Below are positions 24,116-35,441 of a DNA stretch of 64,000 nt, in pieces. The notes beneath the pieces were generated by a model. It saw nothing but the letters and a program-made list of their open reading frames with translations, ran no database searches and was not told where the DNA came from. Location of the stretch: positions 60,023,048 through 60,087,047 of the forward strand of contig CM069447.1 in NCBI GenBank assembly GCA_035610835.1, written 5' to 3'. The translations under genes and the position numbers were made by a program. Each line of letters begins with the position of its first letter. Position 1 is the first letter of the stretch. This stretch comes from Ophiura sarsii. Lineage: Eukaryota; Echinodermata; Ophiuroidea; Amphilepidida; Ophiuridae.

Positions 24116-24643
24116 TACAGTCATCAAAAAAAGTAACTAACGGTATACAAGTAATAGATGGGCTTTTAACTCTATAAATATAAATCCTACCTAAAAAATT
24201 AGATAATAAAGTTGTTGAGAAATTTATTTTCTTTAATATTAGATTTTGCACGCTAGGATCGGTTGAATATTGAAGAAGTGACAATCCAAAATGTAATTAG
24301 GTTAAGTCACAATTTCATGTTCACATTTTTCTTTTCAACACAGGGGAGAGTATGACAAGTAGCGTGTGTCGACTATCCAACCTGAGCATGCATCTTCAAT
24401 GTACCACGCGTAACGGAAGCTGGGTCCGTGTGTGGAAAAGAAAAATGTGAAAATGCAATTCAGACTACACCTTACATTTTGGAGTGTCACTTCCCTTAAA
24501 ATCACCCAATCCTAGCGTGCAATATCTCATTAACAAAGATAAATTTCTTAAAAACTTTAATATTTAATATTTTTAGGTAGGATATATATTTTTAGAGTTA
24601 AAAGCCCATTTATTACCTGTAGTTACTTTTTTTGATGACTGTA
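24116..24643. mobile_element. 528-bp mariner-type MITE (TACAGTCATCAAAAAAAGTA)
   Basis: TIRs start TACAGTCATCAAAAAAAGTA and extend as diverged arms of about 180 bp (24116-24300 and 24465-24643), sharing GGGCTTTTAACTCTA and GCACGCTAGGAT words. TA at both edges. Confidence 0.9.
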
Positions 24644-24782
24644 GACTCGCAACCATAATCAAACTTACATGATGGATCACAGTCACACGCAACACTTTTT
24701 GACAAGGTAAGAAACGTAAAGCATGGCTTGTATTTATAGATTTGCCAAATTGAAATTTTCTTTTACAAGAAACTTTATAACC

Positions 24783-24900
24783 GTGTTACCCCTAGTAAGT
24801 GCCCCTGCCCTAATAAGCACCCACCAGTAAATTTTTGAATGACTTGGAAAAGAAAAAACAATTAAATACTCACCCACCCTACCCTAAACATTGAAAAGCG
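24783..24900. repeat. Copy of the 15540-15660 repeat
   Basis: ACCGTGTTACCCCTAGTAAG then GCCCTAATAAGCACCCACC matches the 15540 copy with scattered changes. Confidence 0.65.
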
Positions 24901-25510
24901 AGTTAATTAGGAATAAAGACCCCTAACATCAACATAACCATGAGTGTGGTAGTAGACGATTCACATATCACATAATTTAAAAGGAAATTTAAAATGCTTA
25001 TCTCAAATTGTACTTTGGTTTTCTGTATGAACGTGCTACTCAAGATTGTTGACTTCTACAACTTTAGCACAATTAATGGCAGTAATGTAACAAATATAAC
25101 AATATAAGTCCACCGGCTCCGGCCGAAATGACTAAAGCGCCCTTGCTGCCAATATTTGAAGCTTTACATCATGTGATTGTTTTAATATTGAAGTTTGGCC
25201 TATACATGTAGATAATCTTTATTTTCAAACATATATCAAGCATGCATTTTTACATATTGTTATTTTTATCTGTCATTTCTGGAAAGTTGTGGTTAATTTG
25301 AAACTACTCTTGGCTATTATTGTTATTGCTATACAGTGATCCCATCATTTAGAGTCCATTAATATCACTTTCAATCATAGTTGCAAAACTTCATATAGCA
25401 CATAATTAATCATTCATCATGTGAAGACTAAAACATTGTTATCCATTTTGAAGCAGTACTACTAGTTCCCCGGCTGATGATATTAGTGCTATTGCTACAT
25501 TCCTACATGA
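24901..25510. other. Non-coding
   Basis: No gene, array or recognisable repeat. Confidence 0.4.
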
Positions 25511-26005
25511 GGCAACAAAAAAAAGTTGACTTGCCCTTTCCGACCGACCCAGATTTTCGGAAATCTAGGGTCGCTATTTTTTTTTTTTTTTTCTTCTTTC
25601 TAAGTCATATTTTGTTTAAGAAATAGCAAAACATGTTCTGTTTACGTTTAATTACGGTATAAACACATAACATCATCATTTACTCACATACTTTATATCA
25701 ACTGTCGCATTGTATATTTATTTCACTTGCGTAAACGGTTTATAGACTGCGGTTGCTTTTCTGCTGATTCTATTACACGTGCTTTCCAAAAAAACAGTGT
25801 CCGTTGGGCTACGGTCTGTGCATACATGTAGGTATATATAATTTTATTCACAGTGCGGGTCTTTAACACTTTGACAGGTAAATGATTTTTTTTAAATCAT
25901 GTTTTTGTGTAGTATCTGCTTGTTTAAAAGAATAAATAAAAAATATGACCGTCCGACCCACATTCTTGACCTGAAAGGGCAAGTCAACTCTTTTTGTTGT
26001 TGGCC
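25511..26005. mobile_element. MITE with AGTTGACTTGCCCTTTC ends
   Basis: GGCAACAAAAAAAAGTTGAC plus TTGCCCTTTC at the left is answered by the complementary GAAAGGGCAAGTCAACTC and TTTTTGTTGTTGGCC at the right. About 495 bp, non-coding, ending 8 bp before the assembly gap. Confidence 0.85.
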
Positions 26006-26013
26006 TGATTGCG

Positions 26014-26113
26014 NNNNNNNNNNNNNNNNNNNNNNNNNNNNNNNNNNNNNNNNNNNNNNNNNNNNNNNNNNNNNNNNNNNNNNNNNNNNNNNNNNNNNNN
26101 NNNNNNNNNNNNN
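26014..26113. other. Assembly gap (100 N)
   Basis: Exactly 100 N, a conventional placeholder; the true distance is unknown. It sits between a MITE and a poly-G run. Confidence 1.
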
Positions 26114-26750
26114 CTACTAGTGGGATTCCTCCTCCCCCTTCCGATCACAGGCATGCCACTCCCGCCCCAAATGCGGTAATTACAAGTAAAGACCCGGGGG
26201 GGGGGGGGGGGGGGGTAAATCATCCAACATGCAGGCAAGTGGCCTTCCAAGGCAACACCCATTTGAATGTTGCGAATATTTTGGACTCTGAGGATATCTA
26301 ACCGCAGTGATATACCCATTTCTCCCACTCCAATATTGACAATTGACAAAACATCGAAAATTCGGGGGGTTTAACTCCGTAGAAAGTCAAGTTTCCATAC
26401 ACGTGTTGTCATAAAAAAACATCCACATTTTAATCTGAGTACCACCCCCACCCTAACTTTAATTTTAAGTAGCCTACAAGTTAATCAACATATAGGGCCT
26501 AATATTTACACTCACTCAACACACATCAGGAACAATTGCAAAATGTGTCTCATTGAACCATTCATTAATTCATTAAACAAGATAAACAATGATAAAACCA
26601 CATTAATTTTAATAAGAAAACCAATGCCTAATAGTTTGCATGCATAGAAACAGCAGTCACAACAAGATCACTGATATTCCCCGCTGTTCGCGCCCTTACA
26701 ACAGCTGTACAAACAACTAGTGCCATGCATGAATTGCACGACGTATTTCT

Positions 26751-26828
26751 GCGCAAAACCCGGGTTTTGTGCAAGGCCGTTTTTGTATGCGAAAAACTAG
26801 GGGCTTGCGCAAAACCCGGGTTTTGCGC
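26751..26828. repeat. Pair of 22-bp palindromes
   Basis: GCGCAAAACCCGGGTTTTGY-type palindromes at 26751-26772 (one mismatch) and 26807-26828 (perfect), 34 bp apart. Very GC-rich for the neighbourhood. Confidence 0.9.
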
Positions 26829-26864
26829 AGACCCTAGTTTTGGACGCAGGACCGGGAAAATAGT

Positions 26865-27325
26865 AGAATATGTCTTGAATGAAAAAAATTATTGTTATTA
26901 GAGCCCGACTGACCAGTTTATTTCAAAATTCCAACCAAAAAATTGTTTTATATGCACACACAAAAAAAGTTTTATAACAAATTTTTAAAAAATGTGGCAA
27001 AAAAAATATGAAAAATATATTAACAAAATAATATGAAAAACAAATATGAAAAACAAATCAAAAAAAAAGTTAAAACAAAAAAACCAATAATATTTATATC
27101 CCAACCAAAAAATGTTTTATACGCTCATACATTATACCCCACACACAATCAAAATTCAATTAACATTTTTAAAAAAAATATGAAACAAAAATATGAAAAA
27201 TATATTAACCAAAAAGTATGAACAAAAAAAATTCAACAAAAAATTCAACAAAAAAGTTCAAAAAAAAACCAAGCATATTTTTTTTCACATTGGCCAGTTG
27301 TAGAATATGTCTTGATAGAAAACAT
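26865..27325. repeat. A-rich repeat, split by an insertion
   Basis: GTAGAATATGTCTTGAATGA followed by a long (A)n(TATG)-type tract. The same start recurs near 27299 and 29385, and the tract recurs at 29440-29620, so several copies of one A-rich unit flank the 27326-29367 element. Confidence 0.75.
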
Positions 27326-27753
27326 ACGGCCGAGTGCACCAATGACGGTTAGCTGAAGAATAGCGCTACCTCGCTAGTAACTGAGGCGTAACCCAAAATT
27401 TTGAGAGCGCCAATGCGGGGTAAGCTACTAGGCTAGTAACTGGCGGGTAAATTACGTTAAATGTTATACCTGACCGGACCCAAGAGTAAGTTGGGGCATA
27501 ACGTTTTATGCTACATGTCAGTCGATTCTAGCAGTAGCGTAAATCTGTGCGTAAATTTGTTGTTAACATTGGAGGGGATGATTCGCTGATGCTGAAGGAC
27601 CAATTGCGCTTGCATGCCCAGGCGATGTATATTTGATGTGGAATGTGACCCCTCATAAGCTGAAATATTTTATATTTGTGAAAATCCATTCATGTAATTT
27701 GGTGATTCTTTTAGTCAAAATCTAGATCAACTCCCTTTGCCCATTCAAACACT

Positions 27754-28540
27754 AAGGCCTAGTAAAAAATTAACATGTTTCCCGTCCCCGCCCGCCTCCG
27801 TTATTTACTATTTACTATTTAAAATAAAAATAAAAAAAGATTTTTTTTAAATTTTTTAAATTTCAGAGCTATTATATAGTTTGGTCACCTAAACATCATT
27901 AAAGTACCCGCAAAATGATAGTGTTTAACAGTATATCTGATCATGGATGTACCTGACCCCTTGAGTGACCCATATCATGCCCAAGTATAATATTATCTTG
28001 GTGTGTTGAAATAATTTAGAAATAGAGAAGTGTTGACTGTTACATACTTAAACACTAGAAAAAATTGTCAATATTTGTATTATATTTATTTCATTTTTGT
28101 AAAAAAAAGAATATAACTGTTGTTATGCATGTTATGTTGAATAGCATTCAAAACCTATTTGTCATATTATTCATTCATAAATAAAACATATTTCTTTACC
28201 AGATCACAGGCAGGCATACAAACAACAATTATTTTGTTGACCCAAATTGAAGAGAAAAAAATATGTAGGCCTATATCATTTAACAGACAACACGACTATT
28301 GCCATAAATAATTTACAAAATGTGCTGAATTTAGATTGTTGTTTTTTTGTTTCTTTGAAAGTATAGTGAAAAATCGCTGTTTAGGAGTGTCCCCGACACA
28401 GTCAGTTGGTCACTTTCGACTTGTCGGCCATCTTGGAAAAAAAAAGCAAAAAATTGGAAAATAGTAAATAGTAAGACCCTCCTCCTCCTTTTTTTAAAAA
28501 GTCCGGACGGGAAACATGTTAATTTTTTTACTATGCCTAA
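27754..28540. mobile_element. Inverted-repeat element inside the 27326 element
   Basis: AGTAAAAAATTAACATGTTT with CCCGTCC at the left; complementary GGACGGGAAACATGTTAATT at the right; then inverted TTACTATTTACTATTT. The interior is non-coding. Confidence 0.8.
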
Positions 28541-28560
28541 TCGCACCGACTTTGGGTCAT

Positions 28561-28633
28561 ATTTTGACCAAAAGTACTAATTGTCCAAGGATCTTTTAAA
28601 TCCTTGGACAATTAGTTCATTTTGGTCAAAATA
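28561..28633. repeat. Near-perfect 73-bp hairpin
   Basis: ATTTTGACCAAAAGTACTAA and TTGTCCAAGGAT are mirrored by ATCCTTGGACAA and TTGGTCAAAAT about a short AT loop. It borders the (AATC)n array. Confidence 0.9.
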
Positions 28634-28636
28634 ATC

Positions 28637-28664
28637 ACTAAATCAATCAATCAATCAATCACTA

Positions 28665-28723
<59 letters not shown>

Positions 28724-28725
28724 TA
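28637..28725. repeat. (AATC)n microsatellite
   Basis: About 20 tetranucleotide units, with a few interruptions (ACTAAATC) at the start. Confidence 0.95.
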
Positions 28726-28734
28726 ACATTATTG

Positions 28735-29060
28735 TGAGTGGAAGGGTAGAACTAGAAGAACGAAAAAAAATAAAAGCAAACCGTGCCGTGCGTGGTCTGG
28801 GGATCGAACCGGGGTCTGCGATTGACAAGCGAAGAACAAGGTATCCACGCCACGGATGTATTTGTGTAAAGAGTTGTGTTATAATTGTATATAATTGTTT
28901 CCATCGGGTGCTTGTGCTTGTCATTAAAATTGTGTTTTTTGGTGCAATATTTGTATGTGCCCCTCGCCCAAAATATGTTTGTAATGTCGTGATAGTCCTT
29001 ATTTTTGAAAAAGTGTTGAACAAATTCGAAATCATTTTTTGTCCGGAACGCAGGCCGACT
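28735..29060 (-). repeat. tRNA-derived SINE
   Basis: The minus strand shows TGGCGTGGATA (A-box like) and CGGTTCGATCCCC (B-box like). The sequence downstream on the plus strand (ATGTTTGTAAT, TAATCCTTATTTTT-type words) is shared with the SINE at 37985-38300, so both belong to one family. Confidence 0.7.
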
Positions 29061-29367
29061 CAACGTGATTATTTATGTATACTCACCTATGACCTAGCGA
29101 GTGACGACACATTTTAAATGAGGACCATTCACGTCAGAATTTACAGTAAACTTTAGGTTAACACTTCGCATATGCGCCAATTAATTTTGTAAGGGGACGA
29201 TGCTGATTAATGTGGATATTTACCTCGCTAGTTACTATTCTGTTGTTATTCGCCAGTTGTGCTCTAAGAATTACATCGTTAGTAAGTTACGCTACAGTTA
29301 CAGCATAACTACTAGGGAGGTAGCTTACCTCCCTATTAAGTTACCCGTCATTGGTGCACTCGGCCGT

Positions 29368-30573
29368 AAAGGCACATTTGGAAGTAGAAGAATATGTCTT
29401 GAAAGAAAAAATAACTTGTTATCTATTTCAAAATTTCCCAACAAAAAATGTTTATACACACATACCCAACACACACAAAAAAAAACAAAAAAAAATTAAA
29501 ATTAAAACAAATGAAAAATAAATATGAAAAATATAACCAAAAAATATGAGAAAAAAAATATGAAAAAAAAAATTCAAAAAAAAATCAAAAAAAAAGTTAA
29601 AACAAAAAAAACAATTATATTTTCTAAAAAACTTTTTTTTCTTCTTTTTTTTTCTTCCACATTTTGTTTTTCATCAGATTTTTTTGTGGACAGAATTAAA
29701 AAAAAAAAAAAAAATGAGTCTGTCAGGCCCGCACAACAGGATGTTTTTGTCCGTGTCTACAAAATGTCTAGACGGTGAACTAACCAATAGCTCCTCAGAA
29801 TGAAAGAAAAGTAGAGTCTTGTTACACAAAAGCTGGCTATATTCATACCACACAGTATCATATATGTATTTATTTATTTTTCTTCTGATTGATTTTTACA
29901 CTTTATTAAGAGAAAGAAAAACGAATGTGGTTGATCTTTTTAGTTTTCCTTAGTTGAAAATAGAGGAATAAAAACGAACCTTAAAAATGCTAGTTTTTCT
30001 CTTGTTTTTTTTTCTACTGTGACAGTCAAACGGCAAATGATCCTATTTGTGTTTTTTGCTTACCGTGTTGAAAACGAAATAACGAAAAACGATTGTCCGG
30101 TTACATACACCCCCTTTTGTTTGCGTAATAGTAAAACTATATCACTCGGTCCAATTTGGATTATTCCATTACACTCGGTTTCGCCTCGTGCAATGGAAAA
30201 ATCTAAATTTGACCTTGTGATATAGGTGTTACTATCACACGCTCAGGCATCCGATATTTGTATACTATTTGACCACGTTGACGCTCTGCGACAAAAGATT
30301 GTACCGACGAAGGTATTGTTGTAATGTAAACCCTGAAATTGCCATAAAACACAAATCAGGTTGAAACACGACTACATGTACCTTACGGAATTGCCCTACA
30401 GGATGAGTCAAACAATTCAGGGTTTATCATTGGTGTTAGGAGAGCGCGTATTAAAGGCATATTATGTGATTTTTTTTCCAAGTAGCGCCTTCTATCTCAT
30501 TGATATTTACTATGGAAGCAGATTGTCTTGCATATTTGCATTTTTGATCATAAATCATAAAGATCTTCTAAGT
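29368..30573. other. A-rich tracts, no gene
   Basis: A copy of the A-rich repeat (29385-29620), T-rich tracts and AT-rich DNA. Open frames such as 29524-29778 come from AAA/ATG repetition and are not supported. Confidence 0.5.
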
Positions 30574-30727
30574 TACAGATCGATAGGCCTACGATTCCTA
30601 ATAATTTCAAAATCATGGTTTTAAGCGGTTAAAAATAGATTTTTTTTCAAATGTTAGGCCCTACTCTAAATTCACTCTAAAACCATGATTTTGAGGTAAT
30701 TAGGAATCGTATCGCTCTGTAACTTGC
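30574..30727. repeat. Inverted repeat, arms of about 50 bp
   Basis: AGTTACAGATCGATAGG, CGATTCCTAAT and AAAATCATGGTTTTA face AAAACCATGATTTTGAGG, TTAGGAATCGTAT and CTGTAACTTGC. Hairpin or MITE. Confidence 0.85.
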
Positions 30728-31671
30728 AGTGGCGGCGCCACCCCCATGCCCCCCCCCCCTCCCCCAAATATATTTCCTTCCCCCCACCCCCAGTTTGCCC
30801 CTCCCCAAATAATTTCAAAAAGGTTAAAATTTGACCAAATGTGACCATTTTTTAGCATAAAATATCAAATTTTGGTGCGCTGCGCGCACATTTTATCACC
30901 ATTAGGTATAATTAGACCAAATTTTGCAATTTGCTTACCAAATTAGTTAAAATGAGACCAAATTTGACAGTTTAAGCATAAAATGGCAAAAAGAGCACTT
31001 TTTAATGCTTGGTCAAATCTGATGGGGGCCATATATTTTTTTGTACTTTTTGATATTCCATTAATATATTAATTATTTTCTTCTTCTTTTTTCCCCATAA
31101 ACTTTACCACATATCGCTCACATAACGTCTCGGTGATTTCCTTCCAGAAACAACACACTAGTGATCCTCTTGCCGCCTTTCACAAAAGTCAACAGATCCA
31201 TTCCAAGTCTTCTCATCCTTTTGACACTTGTCCACCCAGGTTTTTAGAAGACCTTGTTTAATCAGGACTGAAGTTCTCGAAGTTTCTGTAATACCAATAA
31301 CGTTGGAAAACTTCGGGAAAACTTTGTGTCGGTAAAGTAGCCGAATTCTGAAAGAGTGCCTGTATAATTTACAATCATTCATATTGCTTGATTGCTATGA
31401 ATTCGTTTGATGTGTATTATAGGCCTAATGCAATGTTATAGATTTTAATAGTTTTCGATGAATAAAGAAACGTAACGAGCATTATTGAGATAAGTGTTTA
31501 AACAAAATGTTGCACACAATATTTGGAAATTATTATTTTAAAAGAACTTATTTCATGTATTTGAAAGAAGAACAAAATTTCATTTCATTAAACAGTTCTT
31601 GCGTTAAATAACTTAACAAGTGCAATTAATTGTTATGAGTATGTTTGCGCAATACTGTTCGGCCTATATCT
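30728..31671. other. CAGTGGCGGCGCC poly-C module, then unassigned DNA
   Basis: GCAGTGGCGGCGCCACCCCC and a C-rich run (30742-30800) open another copy of the GTGGCG/homopolymer type of repeat. A 74-codon minus-strand frame (31158-31382) is Cys/Trp-containing but unrecognised. Confidence 0.4.
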
Positions 31672-31960
31672 TAGGGTGTGTGGACCCTCAGGTACCGCCT
31701 CCGTAAAACTGCCGTAACTTCTTTATTATTCATTTAATCGGTATAAAAGTATACATTTTCTTGAAGGAAATAGTTCAATGAACCCAACCATGAACCTGAA
31801 ATTGACCATTTTGTAGAAAATGATAACAAAAACCGTTTTTGACCCATTTTAGGTTCTGCAAAGATAACTTAAAATATTTTGTGTCAAATTTTGTCATACT
31901 AGTTTTATTATAATTCTAATAAAATTCCCTAGGAGTCCTTTTTTAATATCTTATTCAAAA
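31672..31960. repeat. Dispersed repeat, copy at 60830-61120
   Basis: CCTCCGTAAAACTGCCGT, TTATTCATTTAATC, TTGACCCATTTTAGGTTCTG and AATTCCCTAGGA appear in the same order at both sites. Unclassified. Confidence 0.9.
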
Positions 31961-32125
31961 TGTGACTTTAATGATTTTGGAAGTTAAAAATCAAGTCAAA
32001 GATCTTTAAAAAAACACATCCACACTGCCATGAAGCCTTACAAAACTCACAAAAGTCTACTAGTCCACCCTTAAAGACAAACGCGATGCGACAACGACAA
32101 CGGACTACGTTTAGTCCTAATAGTA

Positions 32126-32310
32126 ATACCGTGTCAATCTTGCGATAAAGTCTATGTTGGAGAAACGGGGCGTCTCTTTGACACAAAACGGACGCCCGTA
32201 AAAAGTTGGTGACATAAAATTCACACGATCCAACAGAAAAGAGTCAACAACTGAACAACACAAATCAGAGACCACATCGCACAGGGAAATCACACCATCA
32301 CGGTGTAGGG
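32126..32310 (+). pseudogene. Penelope-like retroelement GIY-YIG fragment
   Basis: The plus strand encodes IPCQSCDKVYVGETGRLFDT, the CxxC-x-x-x-YVGETGR signature of the GIY-YIG endonuclease domain that follows the reverse transcriptase in Penelope-like elements. About 90 bp on, after stops and frame changes, DHIAQGNHTI matches the family's later motif. A short dead fragment; no RT domain is visible nearby. Confidence 0.7.
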
Positions 32311-33030
32311 TGCACTACACTATGGGTATCCCAGTGGCGTAACAGCCGGGGGGGGGGCACAGTGCCAAAAGACTTCTTCTTTTGGAAAGGTCATAATTTT
32401 CAAATTCTTGACAGTGTTTTATTTTTATCATGAATGAACAAGGAATCCATCTTTATCGTTGGTTTTTTTATATATATATTTTTTAAATGAAACAAAATTT
32501 AATCAAACTGGACACGCAAGCCATGGCCAGTCAATAACGTTTTGACTGTTTGCCTGTTGTCCTCATTGATTCGAAACGCGATATTACACGTTTGTGCCAT
32601 ACCTATTCTTGGAGAAACACAAAGCACAAAACAAATAAAACAAAACTGAGTGGAAATAATAAAAGAAATCACGCGAAGGACTTATTTACGGCACCATCCA
32701 TCTTTTTAAGTCTGTTTAAGTTTTTCGGAACTATAATACACACGTTTGACGGATTGCCTTTAAATTGCACGCCTAATGAACATGTCATAGTTTGAGCAGC
32801 TCACGTGGTATTGAAGGTCATGCATTACATTCATGTAAATGGTAGTATAGTGGCCACGTGTAATTGATTTATAACGGATTAGTTTTAGAATTACGAAACT
32901 GTGTCTATATCACTAAAGTCCTCTGCCCCAAATTCGATAGACATGCTACATGCTTGTATCGATTAACTGTGAACCATATACATGTACATGTACATGTATG
33001 TGTCTCTATAAACTCAATCAGGAATTGTCA
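32311..33030. other. GTGGCGTAAC poly-G module and AT-rich DNA
   Basis: CCAGTGGCGTAACAGCCGGG with a short G run at about 32349. A CATGTACATGTACATGTA stretch near 32980. No gene. Confidence 0.5.
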
Positions 33031-33225
33031 TCTATACTCTGTTAGGCCATCTCGAGACAGTGACGTAACTGAACAGGCGCAGCTTTTACGCACGCGTGTG
33101 TATCTTCCGCCTTTCAACGCTCGTGTTTGTACGCCAGCGCCGCGAGTATGCGCGCGCGTTATGTGATGCAATTAGTAGAATACGCGGTTACGTCACTGTC
33201 TCGAGATGGCCAAACAGAGTATAGA
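33031..33225. mobile_element. 195-bp MITE (CTCGAGACAGTGACGTAAC)
   Basis: TIRs of about 39 bp with TCTATACTCTGTT, GGCCAT and CTCGAGACAGTGACGTAAC, nearly perfect. GC-rich interior. Relative of the longer 7015-7447 copy. Confidence 0.95.
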
Positions 33226-33567
33226 ACCAACAATGGCCAACTACTCACAAAACCCACAACTTAACAAAATACCATAAGTAGCAGAACTGAAAAGCAGTGA
33301 ATTGTAATCAACGTATTGTCTCATTGTACTCCATCCATGCATGTCTTCACAAAAATACTAAGTCGTTGAGGTTGATTTAAATGTGTGTACTATTTATAAA
33401 CGATTGTGATAACATTAAAATTAAAATTAAAAATAGTAGAAAGAGAGGGCAAAAAAAGGGAAAACCCACATTAAAGACAAAGATAGATTCACTATTTATT
33501 CATGGTAAAACAAAGTTAAGAATTTGATATACACCGTAAATATTTATAAACTTTCCAAAAGAAGAAG

Positions 33568-33660
33568 TCTTGAAGTGAGATTCGAACCAGGAATTGTGAT
33601 CTGGAACCTGCGATCACAATTGCCCTAACTGCCGGCTTAACCAATTGATCTAAACGAGAC
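33568..33660 (-). repeat. tRNA-like SINE remnant
   Basis: The minus strand has TAGATCAATTGGTTAAG (A-box region) and CCTGGTTCGAATCTC (B box). The spacing is longer than in a tRNA and there is no acceptor stem. Confidence 0.55.
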
Positions 33661-34157
33661 TGCTGTGTCAGATACTGTTTTATAACTACATGTATGATTG
33701 ATGGGTCGGTATAAATGGACGGCCCTCTATCTTATTGGAAATAAATTGATTTAATAGCCATCCATTCATTCACCTATTCATTCATTGTGAGACCAGGATT
33801 ATAGTGGTTTGCATAGTTACTTTCATTTTGTTGCTTAACTTGATCTACCAACCTAATATGCATCATCATAATTTGCCCTTAAATCATGATGAAGGAAACG
33901 TTTAAGATTACTGTGTGAAACATTTAAAATAAGCCAATGAATACATTTTGCTGTGGTTAATTTGTAGTATAAATGTGTTTTAGCTTATAAAAAGGTTGGA
34001 CTATTAAAGATCATTACTTTATACAATCAAATTAATTATGCGCTTGTTTTTTGAAAAATAACAATAAAGCTAGTATAATTGAGTAATCATTTTACATTCA
34101 AGTTTGCATTAATTTCTATATCACTTGGATTTCAAAAGAAATTGCAAAAGGTGTAGT

Positions 34158-34240
34158 TGAGAATTGATCCACCAACCTCGTGATACTGAAGTTGACGCTT
34201 TACCGGGCGCTTTACCAATTGAGCAATTCGTCTGTCCATG
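34158..34240 (-). repeat. tRNA-like SINE remnant
   Basis: The minus strand reads TTGCTCAATTGGTAAAGCGC then GGTGGATCAATTC, a tRNA-shaped order of A and B boxes with decayed stems. Confidence 0.55.
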
Positions 34241-35099
34241 AAATTATTTAGAGAGTAATACAACTTTATAGTATTGAATATCGAATACACTAAACAAATT
34301 CGTGCTAATTTCTCTAGATCAAAAGAGGGCGCTCATACCTTTTTATCTATTCTCTGCTTATTAACTATTAGTCAATGGGTGCTTATAGATGAAGTTTAAC
34401 GGTATCTCCAATATAAGAAATGCCACCATGTGGCGGGTTTTCACAGATCGCATCACATAATATGTTGCAAAGCTTAAACATGCTACAAACATAGAACCAA
34501 CACTTAATTTCAGTGGCGTACTCAGTGGGGGTCCAGAGGGGCCGGTACCACCTGAAATAACCCCGTCGGTAAAAACGACCCTCTGTTGCGATTTTGACCA
34601 TGCGATTTTTTTTAAAAGGCACAAATAGAAAGTCATCATATCGCGAGATTTCAACAATATGCGCTTGTCTATCGGAACTGAACATGAGAAACCTATTGCA
34701 CTAATCTCGGGACTAATCTGTAGGATGTTTAAACATGTATGTTTTTAACAAGCGTTTGAATTCGGCAAGAGACTTGGCATTCCTAATCACGAGAGGAAAA
34801 GAAGTCGATCAAGCCATTACTGCGGAAGTCAACCGAACTGGTTGACGAAACCGTCTAAATGTGAGTACAAATCTTGGATTTGTTCAACAACAAAAAAATA
34901 TTTTATTTATATCTACAATCCTGATGAACTTACTCAAAGACGTTGTAAAATGGCGTGAAATTATGTATTGTCTTGAAAACTTCACAAGTGAGACGAAATA
35001 TTTCTACTTGTGCGACCCATTTCTGACAAGAAGTATTTTCCCTGATTTTTCGAAAACAGGACTGAATATTTGGATTCCCCTGTATGTTTGGTATAACGC

Positions 35100-35365
35100 C
35101 AGTGGCGTAGCTATAGATTGTTCATATTGGGGGCGGCGAGAAATGTAAATGAACCGACAAGACTTTTGTGAGTCAAGATTTGCGCGCGTAGCGCGCGACA
35201 TTTTTCGACTTTACACGTATTGTTGGCACGATTTAGATACATTTTGACTCTAAACAAGCTTGTGGCAAAGAATGTTGCATTTTGGGGATTCATTATGCGC
35301 GCGCGCGAAAAAAATTCATCTGTGTACTTTTGACCATCTTAATTCCATGATTCCTGTGGTGGTCA
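35100..35365. repeat. GTGGCGTAGCTAT repeat, relative of 21065-21840
   Basis: CAGTGGCGTAGCTATAGATT, TTCATATTGGGGGCGGCGAG, TTTTGTGAGTCAAGA, CTAAACAAGCTTGTGGCAAA and ATTCATCTGTGTACTTTT correspond in order to words at 21080-21830. It contains GCGCGCGC stretches. Confidence 0.8.
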
Positions 35366-35441
35366 AATGAACCGACAGTGCCAATCTCAACCGACACGAT
35401 GTCAATATTGGGGGGGGGGGGGGCGATCGCCCTCTGGTGAC

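Larger units (their letters stand above)
27326..29367. mobile_element. 2.04-kb TIR element nested in the A-rich repeat
   Basis: Ends CGGCCGAGTGCACCAATGAC and the complement at 29344-29367, with further inverted similarity inward (CTACCTCGCTAGTAACT against AGGGAGGTAGC-type words). No transposase. It contains another inverted-repeat element, a hairpin, an (AATC)n array and a SINE. Confidence 0.85.
33226..35099. other. Non-coding with two tRNA-like segments
   Basis: No gene supported. Holds the two tRNA-like remnants listed separately and a CAGTGGCGTACTCAGTGGGG module at about 34512. Overlapping minus-strand frames at 34361-34685 are unrecognised. Confidence 0.4.

Noticed and set aside
25899..26349. 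Frames reading through the N gap
   Set aside because: The gap residues are undefined, so continuity is an artefact.
28735..29117. 127-codon plus-strand and 103-106-codon minus-strand frames
   Set aside because: Both lie in a SINE with tRNA-like boxes, and the same region is open in several frames.
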